This document shows, piece after piece, positions 1 through 11,641 of a DNA stretch of 64,000 nt. The notes beneath the pieces were generated by a model. The model saw only the letters and a program-made list of their open reading frames with translations, was not told where the DNA came from and did not search any database. The position numbers were made by a program, and so were the translations under genes. Within the stretch, counting starts at the first letter, position 1, and every line of letters begins with the position of its first letter. Source of the DNA: Hydractinia symbiolongicarpus (lineage: Eukaryota; Cnidaria; Hydrozoa; Anthoathecata; Hydractiniidae); NCBI RefSeq assembly GCF_029227915.1, contig NC_079877.1, positions 19,123,851-19,187,850 on the forward strand, written 5' to 3'.

Positions 1-2411
1 TTAATTATGTCGTAAAAGACCATATTACGGCTTTTAGAAGGCCATGCACTTAGTGGACGATGATAAAAGGCCATGGCGCCAAGGAAAAGGACTTGGCATG
101 ATGCAGTCTATTGAGAATGAAAGGACTAGACCAATGGCAAGCTGCACGAACACGTGGAACAACGTAATTTACGTGTAAGGCCTTAATTATGTCGTAAAAG
201 ACCATATCACGGTTTTTAGAAGGCCATGCACGTAGTGTACGGTGATATAAGGGCATGGCGCCAAGGAAACCGACTGGGAACGTTGTAGTCCATTGAGACT
301 GAAAGGTCTAGACCAATGATACCATGAGCAGTCCCATGGTACCAAGTGATTAACGTGTAAGGCCTTTATTAGGCGGCAAGAGGCCATAGTACGGATTTTA
401 GAAGGCTATGCTCGTAGTTGACGTTGATATAAGGCAATGGCGCCATGGAAAACGACTTGGGACGGTTTAGATCATTATGACTGCAAGGACTAAACCCATG
501 GAACCTGTGCGGACCCGTGCAACGACGTATTTTATGTGTAGGGCCTTAATTATGTCGTAAAAGACCATATTACTGCTTTTAGAAGGCTGTGCACGTAGTT
601 GACGGTGATATAAGGGCATGGCGCCGAGAAAAACGACTTGGCACGATGCAGTCCATTGAGAATGAAAGGACTAGAGCTATGATACCATGCACAGGCTTGT
701 GGAACCACGTAATTTACGTGTAAGGCCTTAATTAGTCTGCAAAAGGCCATAATACGGCTTGTCGAAGTCTATGCAAGCAGTTGTCGGTGGTATAAGGGCA
801 TGGCGTCAAAGAAAACGGCTTGGGACGTTGCAGTCCATTGAGACTGCAGGGACTAGACCAATGGCAAGCTCTGCGAACACGTGGAACCACGTAATTCACG
901 TGTAAGGCCTTTATTAGGACGCAAAGCCATATTACGGCTTTTAGAAGGCTATGCACGTAGTTAACGGTGATATAAGGGCATGGCGCCAAGGAAAACGACT
1001 TGGCACGATGCAGTCCATTGAGAATGAAAGGACTAGACCAATGATACCTTGCCCAGGCTTGTGGAACCACGTAATTTACGTGAAGGCCTTAACTGGGCTG
1101 CAAAAGGCCATACTACGGCTTGTCGAAGGCTATGCATGCAGTTGACGTTGATATAAGGCAATGGCGCCATGGAAAACGACTTGAGACGTTGTAGATCATT
1201 AAGACTGCAAAGACTAAACCCATGGCAACTGTGCGGACCCGTGGAACCACGTATTTTAAGTGTAGGGCCTTAATTATGTCGTAAAAGACCATATTACGGC
1301 TTTTAGAAGGCCATGCACTTAGTGGACGATGATAAAAGGCCATGGCGCCAAGGAAAACGACTTGGCATGATGCAGTCCATGGAGAATGAAAGGACTAGAC
1401 CAATGGCAAGCTGCACGAACACGTGGAACCACGTAATTCACGTGTAAGGCCTACTAGAGCTATGGCAACCTGAGCGGCCACGTAGAACCGCGTAATTTAA
1501 GTGTAGGGTCTTTATTAGGCCGCCAAAAGCCATATTACGCCTTTTAGAACGCTATGCACGTAGTTGACAGTGATATAAGGGCATGGCGCAAAGGGAAATG
1601 ACTTAGCACGTTGTAGTCCTTTGAGACTGAGAAACTAGCCCAATGACACCATGCGCAGACTCGTGGGAATACGTGATTTTCGTGTAAGGCCTTTATTAGG
1701 CGGTAAAAAGCCATATTACTGCTTTTAGAAGGCTACGCACGTAGTTGACGGTGATATAAGGGCATGGCGCCAGGGAAAATGACTTTGGACGTTGTAGTCC
1801 TTTGAGACAGAGAGAACTAGACCAATGGTACCATGCGCAGACTCGTGGAAATACGTGATTTTCGTGTAAGGCCTTTATTAGGCGGTAAAAAGCCATATTA
1901 CTGCTTTTAGAAGGCTACGCACGTAGTTGACGGTGATATAAGGCCATGACGCCAAGGAAACCGACTTGGAACGTTGTAGTCCATTGAGACTGAATGGTCT
2001 AGACCAATGATACCATGAGCAGGCTCGTGGAACTAAGTGATTAACGTGTAAGGCCTTTATTAGGCGGCAAGAGGCCATAGTACGGCTTTTAGAAGGCTAT
2101 GCATGTAGTTGACGGTGATATAATGGCATGGCGCCAAGGCAAATGACTTTGGACGATGTAGTCCTTTGAGACTGAGAGAACTGACCAATGATACAATGCG
2201 CAGGCTTCTGAAAGTACTTGATTTTGTGTAAGGCCTTTATTAGGCGGCAAGAGGCCATAGTACGGCTTTTAGAAGGCTATGCACATATTTGACGGTGATA
2301 AAAGGCCATGGAGGGAAGGAAAACGAATTGACACGTTGCAGTCCATTGAAAATGAAAGGACTAGACCAATGATACCATGCGCAGGCTTGTGGAACCACGT
2401 AATTCACGTGT
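1..2411. repeat. Partial copy of the 2,961-bp HOR
   Basis: This stretch aligns base for base, with only scattered differences, to 9,231-11,641 (offset 9,230) and to about 12,192-14,602 (offset 12,191). It contains the 59-bp truncated monomer at 1,446-1,504 in the same relative place. At 2,412 it continues into the 907-bp pentamer block (TAAGACCTTTATTAGG), as the copy ending at 14,602 also does; the copy ending at 11,641 does not. The left edge is cut by the window. Confidence 0.9.
1446..1504. repeat. 59-bp truncated monomer
   Basis: The start of one monomer (AAGGCCT) is joined straight to the distal part of a monomer (ACTAGAGCTATGGCAACCTG), giving a unit of 59 bp instead of 181. About 122 bp are missing. 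The junction is a single deletion-like joint inside GGCCTACTAGAG. The same joint recurs five more times in the window. Confidence 0.9.
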
Positions 2412-3704
2412 AAGACCTTTATTAGGCCGCAAAAGCCAAGTTACGGCTTTTAGATGGGTATCCACGTAGTTAAGGGTGATATAAAGGCATGGCGCCATGC
2501 AAAACGACATGGGCCGTTGTAGATCATTATGACTGCAAGGACTAAGCCCATGGCAACCTGTGCGGACCCGTGCAACGACGAATTTTATGTGTAGGGCCTT
2601 AATTATTTCGTAAAAGACCATATTACTGCTTTTAGAAGGATATGCACGTAGTTGACGGTGATATGAGGGTATGGCGCCAGGGAAAATGACTTTGGACGTT
2701 GTAGTCCTTTGAGACAGAGAGAACTAGACCAATGGTACCATGCGCAGACTCGTGGAAATACGTGATTTTCGTGTAAGGCCTTTAATAGGCGGTAAAAAGC
2801 CATATTACTGCTTTTAGAAGGCTACGCACGTAGTTGACGGTGATATAAGGCCATGACGCCAAGGAAACCGACTTGGAACGTTGTAGTCCATTGAGACTGA
2901 ATGGTCTAGACCAATGATACCATGAGCAGGCTCGTGGAACTAAGTGATTAACGTGTAAGGCCTTTATTAGGCGGCAAGAGGCCATAGTACGGCTTTTAGA
3001 AGGCTATGCATGTAGTTGACGGTGATATAATGGCATGGCGCCAAGGCAAATGACTTTGGACGATGTAGTCCTTTGAGACTGAGAGAACTGACCAATGATA
3101 CAATACGCAGGCTTCTCAAAGTACTTGATTTTGTGTAAGGCCTTTATTAGGCGGCAAAAGGCCATAGTACGGCTTTTAGAAGGCTATGCACATATTTGAC
3201 GGTGATAAAAGGCCATGGAGGGAAGGAAAACGAATTGGCACGTTGCAGTCCATTGAAAATGAAAGGACTAGACCAATGATACCATGCGCAGGCTTGTGGA
3301 ACCACGTAATTCACGTGTAAGACCTTTATTAGGCCGCAAAAGCCAAGTTACGGCTTTTAGATGGGTATCCACGTAGTTAATGGTGATATAAAGGCATGGC
3401 GCCATGCAAAACGACATGGGCCGTTGTAGATCATTATGACTGCAAGGACTAAGCCCATGGCAACCTGTGCGGACCCGTGCAACGACGAATTTTATGTGTA
3501 GGGCCTTAATTATTTCGTAAAAGACCATATTACTGCTTTTAGAAGGATATGCACGTAGTTGACGGTGATATGAGGGTATGGCGCCAGGGAAAATGACTTT
3601 GGACGTTGTAGTCTTTTGAGACAGAGAGAACTAGACCAATGGAACCATGCGCAAAATCGTGGAAATACGTGATTTTCGCGTAAGGCCTTTATTAGGCGGC
3701 AAAA
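1716..3704. repeat. 907-bp pentamer HOR, two copies plus a partial
   Basis: Sequence repeats at an offset of 907 bp, which is five monomers. The copies are about 1,716-2,622 and 2,623-3,529, then a partial copy to about 3,704. Diagnostic monomers include one with TCCACGTAGTTAAGGGTG and one with GATATGAGGGTATGGCG. After about 3,704 the sequence switches to a class with GCAAGCAGTTGCCGG. It overlaps the end of the preceding 2,961-bp HOR copy. Confidence 0.88.
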
Positions 3705-4589
3705 ATCCATATTACTGCTTTTAGAAGGCTATGCAAGCAGTTGCCGGTGATATAAGGGCATGGCGTCAAGGAAAACGACTTGGGACGTTGTAGTCCATTC
3801 AGACTGCAAGGACTAGAGCCATGGCAAGTTGCGCGAACACGTGGAACAACGTAATTCACGTGTAAGGCCTTTATTAGGCCGCAAAAGCCATATTACAGCT
3901 TGTCGAAGGCTATGCAAGCAGTTGCCGGTGATATAAGGGCATGGCGTCAAGAAAAACAACTTGGCACGTTGTAGATCATTATGACTGCAACGACTAAGCC
4001 CATGGCAGCCTGTGCGGCCCCGTGCAACGACGTATTTTATGTGTAGGGCCTTAATTATGTCGTAAAAGACCATATTACGGTTTTTAGAAGGCCATGCACG
4101 TAGTGTACGGTGATATAAGGGCATGGCGCCAAGGAAACCGACTGGGAACGTTGTAGTCCATTGAGACTGAAAGGTCTAGACCAATGATACCATGAGCAGT
4201 CCCATGGTACCAAGTGATTAACGTGTAAGGCCTTTATTAGGCGGCAAGAGGCCATAGTACGGCTTTTAGAAGGCTATGCTCGTAGTTGACGTTGATATAA
4301 GGCAATGGCGCCATGGAAAACGACTTGGGACGGTTTAGATCATTATGACTGCAAGGACTAAACCCATGGAACCTGTGCGGACCCGTGCAACGACGTATTT
4401 TATGTGTAGGGCCTTAATTATGTTGTAAAAGACCATATTACTGCTTTTAGAAGGCTATGCACGTAGTTGACGGTGATACAAGGCCATGAAGCCAAGGAAA
4501 CCGACTTGGAACGTTGTAGTCCATTGATACTGAAAGGTCTAGACCAATGATACCATAGGAAGTCTCGTGGAACTAAGTTATTAACGTGT

Positions 4590-4751
4590 AAGGCTTTTAT
4601 TAGGCGGCAAGAGGCGTAGTAGACGTAGTTGACGGTGATAAAAGGCCATGGCGGCAAGGAAAACGACTTGACACGTTGCGGTCCATTGAGAATGAAAGGA
4701 CTAGACCAATGATGACATGCTTAAGCTTGTGGAACCACGTAATTTACGTGT
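4590..4751. repeat. Short 162-bp monomer with 20-bp deletion
   Basis: Measured between AAGGCT/AGGGCC phase points, this monomer is 162 bp instead of 182. The missing 20 bp are at about 4,611-4,625, where GAGGC joins GTAGTAGACGTAGTTG directly, removing the segment that normally carries the right half of the hairpin. The rest of the monomer is normal. I noted this deletion nowhere else in the window. Confidence 0.85.
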
Positions 4752-6201
4752 AGGGCCTTTATTAGGCCGCAAAAGCCATATTACGTCTTTTAGAAGGCTA
4801 TGCACGTAGTTGATGGTGATATAAGGGCATGGCGCCAAGGCAAATGACTTTGGACGATGTAGTCCTTTGAGACTGATAGAACTAGACCAATAACAAGCTG
4901 CGCTGACATGTGGAAGCACGTAATTCAGGTGTAAAGCCTTAATTAGGCCGCAAAAAGCCATAATACGGCTTTTAGAAAGCTTTGCACGTAGTTGATAGTG
5001 ATACAAGGCCATGAAGCCAAGGAAACCGACTTGGAACGTTGTAGTCCATTGAGACTGAAAGGTCTAGACCAATGATACCATGAGCAGTCTCGTGGAACTA
5101 AGTGATTAACGTGTAAGGCCTTTATTAGGCGGCAAGAGGCCATAGTACGGCTTTTAGAAGGCTATGCTCGTAGTTGACGTTGATAAAAGGCAATGGCGCC
5201 ATGGAAAACGACTTGGGACGTTGTAGATCATTATGACTGCAAAAACTAAACCCATGGCAACCTGTGCGGACCCGTGCAACGACGTATTTTATGTGTAGGG
5301 CCTTAATTATGTCGTAAAAGACCATATTACTGCTTTTAGAAGGCTATGCACGTAGTTGACGGTGATAAAAAGCCATGGCGGCAAGGAAAACGATTTGGCA
5401 CGTTGCGGTCCATTGAGAATGAAAGGACTAGACCAATGATATCATGCGCAGGCTTGTGGAACCACGTAATTTACGTGTAAGGCCTTAATTAGTCTGCAAA
5501 AGGCCATACTACGGCTTGTCGAAGTATATGCAAGCAGTTGCCGGTAGTATAAGGGCATGGCGTCAAAGAAAACGACTTGGGACGTTGTAGTCCATTGAGA
5601 CTGCAGGGACTAGACCAATGGCAAGCTGTGCGAACACGTGGAACCACGTAATTCACGTGTAAGGCCTTTATTAGGACGCAAAGCCATATTACGGCTTTTA
5701 GAAGGCTATGCACGTAGTTAACGGTGATATAAGGGCATGGCGCCAAGGAAAACGACTTGGCACGATGCAGTCCATTGAGAATGAAAGGACTAGACCAATG
5801 ATACCTTGCCCAGGCTTGTGGAACCACGTAATTTACGTGTAAGGCCTTAATTGGGCTGCAAAAGGCCATACTACGGCTTGTCGAAGGCTATGCAAGCAGT
5901 TGACGGTGATATAAGGCAATGGCGCCATGGAGAACGACTTGGGACGTTGTAGATCATTAAGACTGCAAAGACTAAACCCATGGCAACTGTGCGGACCCGT
6001 GGAACCACGTAATTCACGTGTAAGGCCTTTATTAGGACGCAAAGCCATATTACGGCTTTTAGAAGGCCATGCACTTAGTGGACGATGATAAAAGGCCATG
6101 GCGCCAAGGAAAACGACTTGGCATGATGCAGTCCATTGAGAATGAAAGGACTAGACCAATGGCAAGCTGCGCGAGCACGTGGAACCACGTAATTCACGTG
6201 T

Positions 6202-6260
6202 GAGGCCTACTAGAGCCATGGCAACCTGAGCGAACACGTAGAACCACGTAATTTAAGTGT
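6202..6260. repeat. 59-bp truncated monomer
   Basis: This has the same GGCCTACTAGAG deletion joint as at 1,446-1,504, with small differences (GAGGCCT start, GAGCGAACACG instead of GAGCGGCCACG). It sits in the first 2,057-bp HOR copy. Confidence 0.9.
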
Positions 6261-8258
6261 AGGGTCTTTATTAGGCCGCAAAAGCCATATTACGCCTTTT
6301 AGAACGCTATGCACGTAGTTGACGGTGATATAAGGGCATGGCGCAAAGGCAAATGACTTAGCACGTTGTAGTCCTTTGAGACTGAGAAACTAGCCCAATG
6401 ACACCATGCGCAGACTCGTGGAAATACGTGATTTTCGTGTAAGGCCTTTATTAGGCGGTAAAAAGCCATATTACTGCATTTAGAAGGCTACGCACGTAGT
6501 TGACGGTGATATAAGGGTATGGCGCCAAGGCAAATGACTATGGATAATGTACTCCTTTGAGACAAAGAGAACTAGAGCAATGGCATCATGTGCAGACTCG
6601 TGGAAATACGTGATTTTCGTGTAAGGCCTTAATTAGGCTGCAAAAGGCCATACTACGGCTTGTCGAAGGCTATGCAACCTGTTTCGGGTGATATAAGGGC
6701 ATGGCGTCAAGGAAAACGACTTGGGACGTTGTAGTCCATTGGGACTGCAAGGACTAGACCAATGGCAAGTTGCGCGAACACGTGGAACAACGTAATTCAC
6801 GTGTATGGCCTTTATTAGGCCGCAAAAGGCCATACTACGGCTTATCGAAGTCTATGCAAGCAGTTGCCGGTGGTATAAGGGCATGGCGTCAAAGAAAACA
6901 ACTTGGGACGTTGTAGTCCATTGAGACTGAGAGAACTAGACCAATAGCACCATGCGCAGACTCGTGGAAATACGTGATTTTCGTGTAAGGCCTTTATTAG
7001 GCGGCAAAAAGCCATATTACGGCTTTTAGTAGGCTATGCACGTAGTTGACGTTGATATAAGGCAATGGCGCCATGGAAAACGACTTTGGACGTTGTAGAT
7101 CATTAAGACTGCAAGGACTAAACCCATGGCAACTGTGCGGACCCGTGGAACCACGTATTTTAAGTGTAGGGCCTTAATTATGTCGTAAAAGACCATATTA
7201 CGGCTTTTAGAAGGCCATGCACTTAGTGGACGATGATAAAAGGCCATGGCGCCAAGGAAAACGACTTGGCATGATGCAGTCTATTGAGAATGAAAGGACT
7301 AGACCAATGGCAAGCTGCGCGAACACGTGGAACAACGTAATTCACGTGTAAGGCCTTAATTATGTCGTAAAAGACCATATTACGGTTTTTAGAAGGCCAT
7401 GCACGTAGTGTACGGTGATATAAGGGCATGGCGCCAAGGAAACCGACTGGGAACGTTGTAGTCCATTGAGACTGAAAGGTCTAGACCAATGATACCATGA
7501 GCAGTCCCATGGTACCAAGTGATTAACGTGTAAGGCCTTTATTAGGCGGCAAGAGGCCATAGTACGGCTTTTAGAAGGCTATGCTCGTAGTTGACGTTGA
7601 TATAAGGCAATGGCGCCATGGAAAACGACTTGGGACGGTTTAGATCATTATGACTGCAAGGACTAAACCCATGGAACCTGTGCAGACCCGTGCAACGACG
7701 TATTTTATGTGTAGGGCCTTAATTATGTCGTAAAAGACCATATTACTGCTTTTAGAAGGCTATGCACGTAGTTGACGGTGATATAAGGGCATGGCGCCAA
7801 GGCAAATGACTTTGGACGATGTAGTCCTTTGAGACTGATAGAACTAGACCAATAGCAAGCTGCGCTGACATGTGGAAGCACGTAATTCAGGTGTAAAGCC
7901 TTAATTAGGCCGCAAAAAGCCATAATACGGCTTTTAGAAAGCTTTGCACGTAGTTGATGGTGATACAAGGCCATGAAGCCAAGGAAACCGACTTGGAACG
8001 TTGTAGTCCATTGAGACTGAAAGGTCTAGACCAATGATACCATGAGCAGTCTCCTGGAACTAAGTGATTAACGTGTAAGGCCTTTATTAGACGGCAAGAG
8101 GCCATAGTACGGCTTTTAGAAGTCTATGCACGTAGTTAACGGTGATATAAGGGCATGGCGCCAAGGAAAACGACTTGGCACGATGCAGTCCATTGAGAAT
8201 GAAAGGACTAGACCAATGACAAGCTGCGCGAACACGTGGAACCACGTAATTCACGTGT

Positions 8259-8317
8259 GAGGCCTACTAGAGCCATGGCAACCTGAGCGAACACGTAGAA
8301 CCACGTAATTTAAGTGT
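8259..8317. repeat. 59-bp truncated monomer
   Basis: Same deletion joint; it is the 2,057-bp-offset counterpart of 6,202-6,260 and shares that copy's GAGGCCT and GCGAACACG variants. Confidence 0.9.
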
Positions 8318-8679
8318 AGGGTCTTTATTAGGCCGCAAAAGCCATATTACGCCTTTTAGAACGCTATGCACGTAGTTGACGGTGATATAAGGGCATGGCG
8401 CAAAGGCAAATGACTTAGCACGTTGTAGTCCTTTGAGACTGAGAAACTAGCCCAATGACACCATGCGCAGACTCGTGGAAATACGTGATTTTCGTGTAAG
8501 GCCTTTATTAGGCGGTAAAAAACCATATTACTGCATTTAGAAGGCTACGCACGTAGTTGACGGTGATATAAGGGTATGGCGCCAAGGCAAATGACTATGG
8601 ATAATGTACTCCTTTGAGACAAAGAGAACTAGAGCAATGGCATCATGTGCAGACTCGTGGAAATACGTGATTTTCGTGT

Positions 8680-11641
8680 AAGGCCTTAATTAGGCTGCAA
8701 AAGGCCATACTACGGCTTGTCGAAGGCTATGCAAGCTGTTTCGGGTGATATAAGGGCATGGCGTCAAGGAAAACGACTTGGGACGTTGTAGTCCATTGGG
8801 ACTGCAAGGACTAGACCAATGGCAAGTTGCGCGAACACGTGGAACAACGTAATTCACGTGTATGGCCTTTATTAGGCCGCAAAAGGCCATACTACGGCTT
8901 ATCGAAGTCTATGCAAGCCGTTGCCGGTGGTATAAGGGCATGGCGTCAAAGAAAACGACTTGGGACGTTGTAGTCCATTGAGACTGAGAGAACTAGACCA
9001 ATAGCACCATGCGCAGACTCGTGGAAATACGTGATTTTCGTGTAAGGCCTTTATTAGGCGGAAAAAAGCCATATTACGGCTTTTAGTAGGCTATGCACGT
9101 AGTTGACGTTGATATAAGGCAATGGCGCCATGGAAAACGACTTTGGACGTTGTAGATCATTAAGACTGCAAGGACTAAACCCATGGCAACTGTGCGGACC
9201 CGTGGAACCACGTATTTTAAGTGTAGGGCCTTAATTATGTCGTAAAAGACCATATTACGGCTTTTAGAAGGCCATGCACTTAGTGGACGATGATAAAAGG
9301 CCATGGCGCCAAGGAAAAGGACTTGGCATGATGCAGTCTATTGCGAATGAAAGGACTAGACCAATGGCAAGCTGCACGAACACGTGGAACAACGTAATTT
9401 ACGTGTAAGGCCTTAATTATGTCGTAAAAGACCATATCACGGTTTTTAGAAGGCCATGCACGTAGTGTACGGTGATATAAGGGCATGGCGCCAAGGAAAC
9501 CGACTGGGAACGTTGTAGTCCATTGAGACTGAAAGGTCTAGACCAATGATACCATGAGCAGTCCCATGGTACCAAGTGATTAACGTGTAAGGCCTTTATT
9601 AGGCGGCAAGAGGCCATAGTACGGATTTTAGAAGGCTATGCTCGTAGTTGACGTTGATATAAGGCAATGGCGCCATGGAAAACGACTTGGGACGGTTTAG
9701 ATCATTATGACTGCAAGGACTAAACCCATGGAACCTGTGCGGACCCGTGCAACGACGTATTTTATGTGTAGGGCCTTAATTATGTCGTAAAAGACCATAT
9801 TACTGCTTTTAGAAGGCTGTGCACGTAGTTGACGGTGATATAAGGGCATGGCGCCGAGAAAAACGACTTGGCACGATGCAGTCCATTGAGAATGAAAGGA
9901 CTAGAGCTATGATACCATGCACAGGCTTGTGGAACCACGTAATTTACGTGTAAGGCCTTAATTAGTCTGCAAAAGGCCATAATACGGCTTGTCGAAGTCT
10001 ATGCAAGCAGTTACCGGTGGTATAAGGGCATGGCGTCAAAGAAAACGGCTTGGGACGTTGCAGTCCATTGAGACTGCAGGGACTAGACCAATGGCAAGCT
10101 CTGCGAACACGTGGAACCACGTAATTCACGTGTAAGGCCTTTATTAGGACGCAAAGCCATATTACGGCTTTTAGAAGGCTATGCACGTAGTTAACGGTGA
10201 TATAAGGGCATGGCGCCAAGGAAAACGACTTGGCACGATGCAGTCCATTGAGAATGAAAGGACTAGACCAATGATACCTTGCCCAGGCTTGTGGAACCAC
10301 GTAATTTACGTGAAGGCCTTAACTGGGCTGCAAAAGGCCATACTACGGCTTGTCGATGGCTATGCATGCAGTTGACGTTGATATAAGGCAATGGCGCCAT
10401 GGAAAACGACTTGAGACGTTGTAGATCATTAAGACTGCAAAGACTAAACCCATGGCAACTGTGCGGACCCGTGGAACCACGTATTTTAAGTGTAGGGCCT
10501 TAATTATGTCGTAAAAGACCATATTACGGCTTTTAGAAGGCCATGCACTTAGTGGACGATGATAAAAGGCCATGGCGCCAAGGAAAAGGACTTGGCATGA
10601 TGCAGTCTATTGAGAATGAAAGGACTAGACCAATGGCAAGCTGCGCGAACACGTGGAACCACGTAATTCACGTGTAAGGCCTACTAGAGCTATGGCAACC
10701 TGAGCGGCCACGTAGAACCACGTAATTTAAGTGTAGGGTCTTTATTAGGCCGCCAAAAGCCATATTACGCCTTTTAGAACGCTATGCACGTAGTTGACAG
10801 TGAAATAAGGGCATGGCGCAAAGGGAAATGACTTAGCACGTTGTAGTCCTTTGAGACTGAGAAACTAGCCCAATGACACCATGCGCAGACTCGTGGGAAT
10901 ACGTGATTTTCGTGTAAGGCCTTTATTAGGCGGTAAAAAGCCATATTACTGCTTTTAGAAGGCTACGCACGTAGTTGACGGTGATATAAGGGCATGGCGC
11001 CAGGGAAAATGACTTTGGACGTTGTAGTCCTTTGAGACAGAGAGAACTAGACCAATTATACCATGCGCAGACTCGTGGAAATACGTGATTTTCGTGTAAG
11101 GCCTTTATTAGGCGGTAAAAAGCCATATTACTGCTTTTAGAAGGCTACGCACGTAGTTGACGGTGATATAAGGCCATGACGCCAAGGAAACCGACTTGGA
11201 ACGTTGTAGTCCATTGAGACTGAATGGTCTAGACCAATGATACCATGAGCAGGCTCGTGGAACTAAGTGATTAACGTGTAAGGCCTTTATTAGGCGGCAA
11301 GAGGCCATAGTACGGCTTTTAGAAGGCTATGCATGTAGTTGACGGTGATATAATGGCATGGCGCCAAGGCAAATGACTTTGGACGATGTAGTCCTTTGAG
11401 ACTGAGAGAACTGACCAATGATACAATGCGCAGGCTTCTGAAAGTACTTGATTTTGTGTAAGGCCTTTATTAGGCGGCAAGAGGCCATAGTACGGCTTTT
11501 AGAAGGCTATGCACATATTTGACGGTGATAAAAGGCCATGGAGGGAAGGAAAACGAATTGACACGTTGCAGTCCATTGAAAATGAAAGGACTAGACCAAT
11601 GATACCATGCGCAGGCTTGTGGAACCACGTAATTCACGTGT
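8680..11641. repeat. 2,962-bp HOR, copy A
   Basis: This unit starts with a monomer carrying AAGGCCTTAATTAGGCTGC and is followed directly by a second copy at 11,642. The length is 16 monomers (about 2,903 bp) plus the 59-bp truncated monomer at 10,676-10,734. Landmarks include GCTGTTTCGGGTG near 8,730 and the AACTGGGCTGC variant near 10,322. Copy B differs by isolated substitutions and at least one single-base deletion near 12,163 (CGTGGACCACG against CGTGGAACCACG). Confidence 0.92.
10676..10734. repeat. 59-bp truncated monomer
   Basis: Same deletion joint, within copy A of the 2,962-bp HOR. It carries the GCGGCCACG variant shared with 1,446, 13,637 and 19,320. Confidence 0.9.

Larger units (their letters stand above)
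6100..9757. repeat. 2,057-bp HOR, two tandem partial copies
   Basis: About 6,100-7,700 matches about 8,157-9,757 at an offset of 2,057 bp. Subtracting the 59-bp monomer fragment present in each copy (6,202-6,260 and 8,259-8,317) leaves 1,998 bp, which is 11 monomers. Between about 7,737 and 8,105 the order differs and resembles the stretch near 4,750-5,140. The right part overlaps the start of the 2,961-bp HOR copy at 8,680. Confidence 0.85.

Noticed and set aside
951-1145. 64-codon plus-strand open frame, repeated at 10,181, 13,142 and 18,825 (related ones at 18,101 and 27,240)
   Set aside because: They recur only where the same satellite monomer pair recurs; this is explained by repetition and not by coding.
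7161-7300. NcoI/KasI-like and StuI-like sites repeating every monomer as possible regulatory sites
   Set aside because: GGCGCC, CCATGG and AGGCCT recur only because the monomer recurs; there is no independent sign of regulation.
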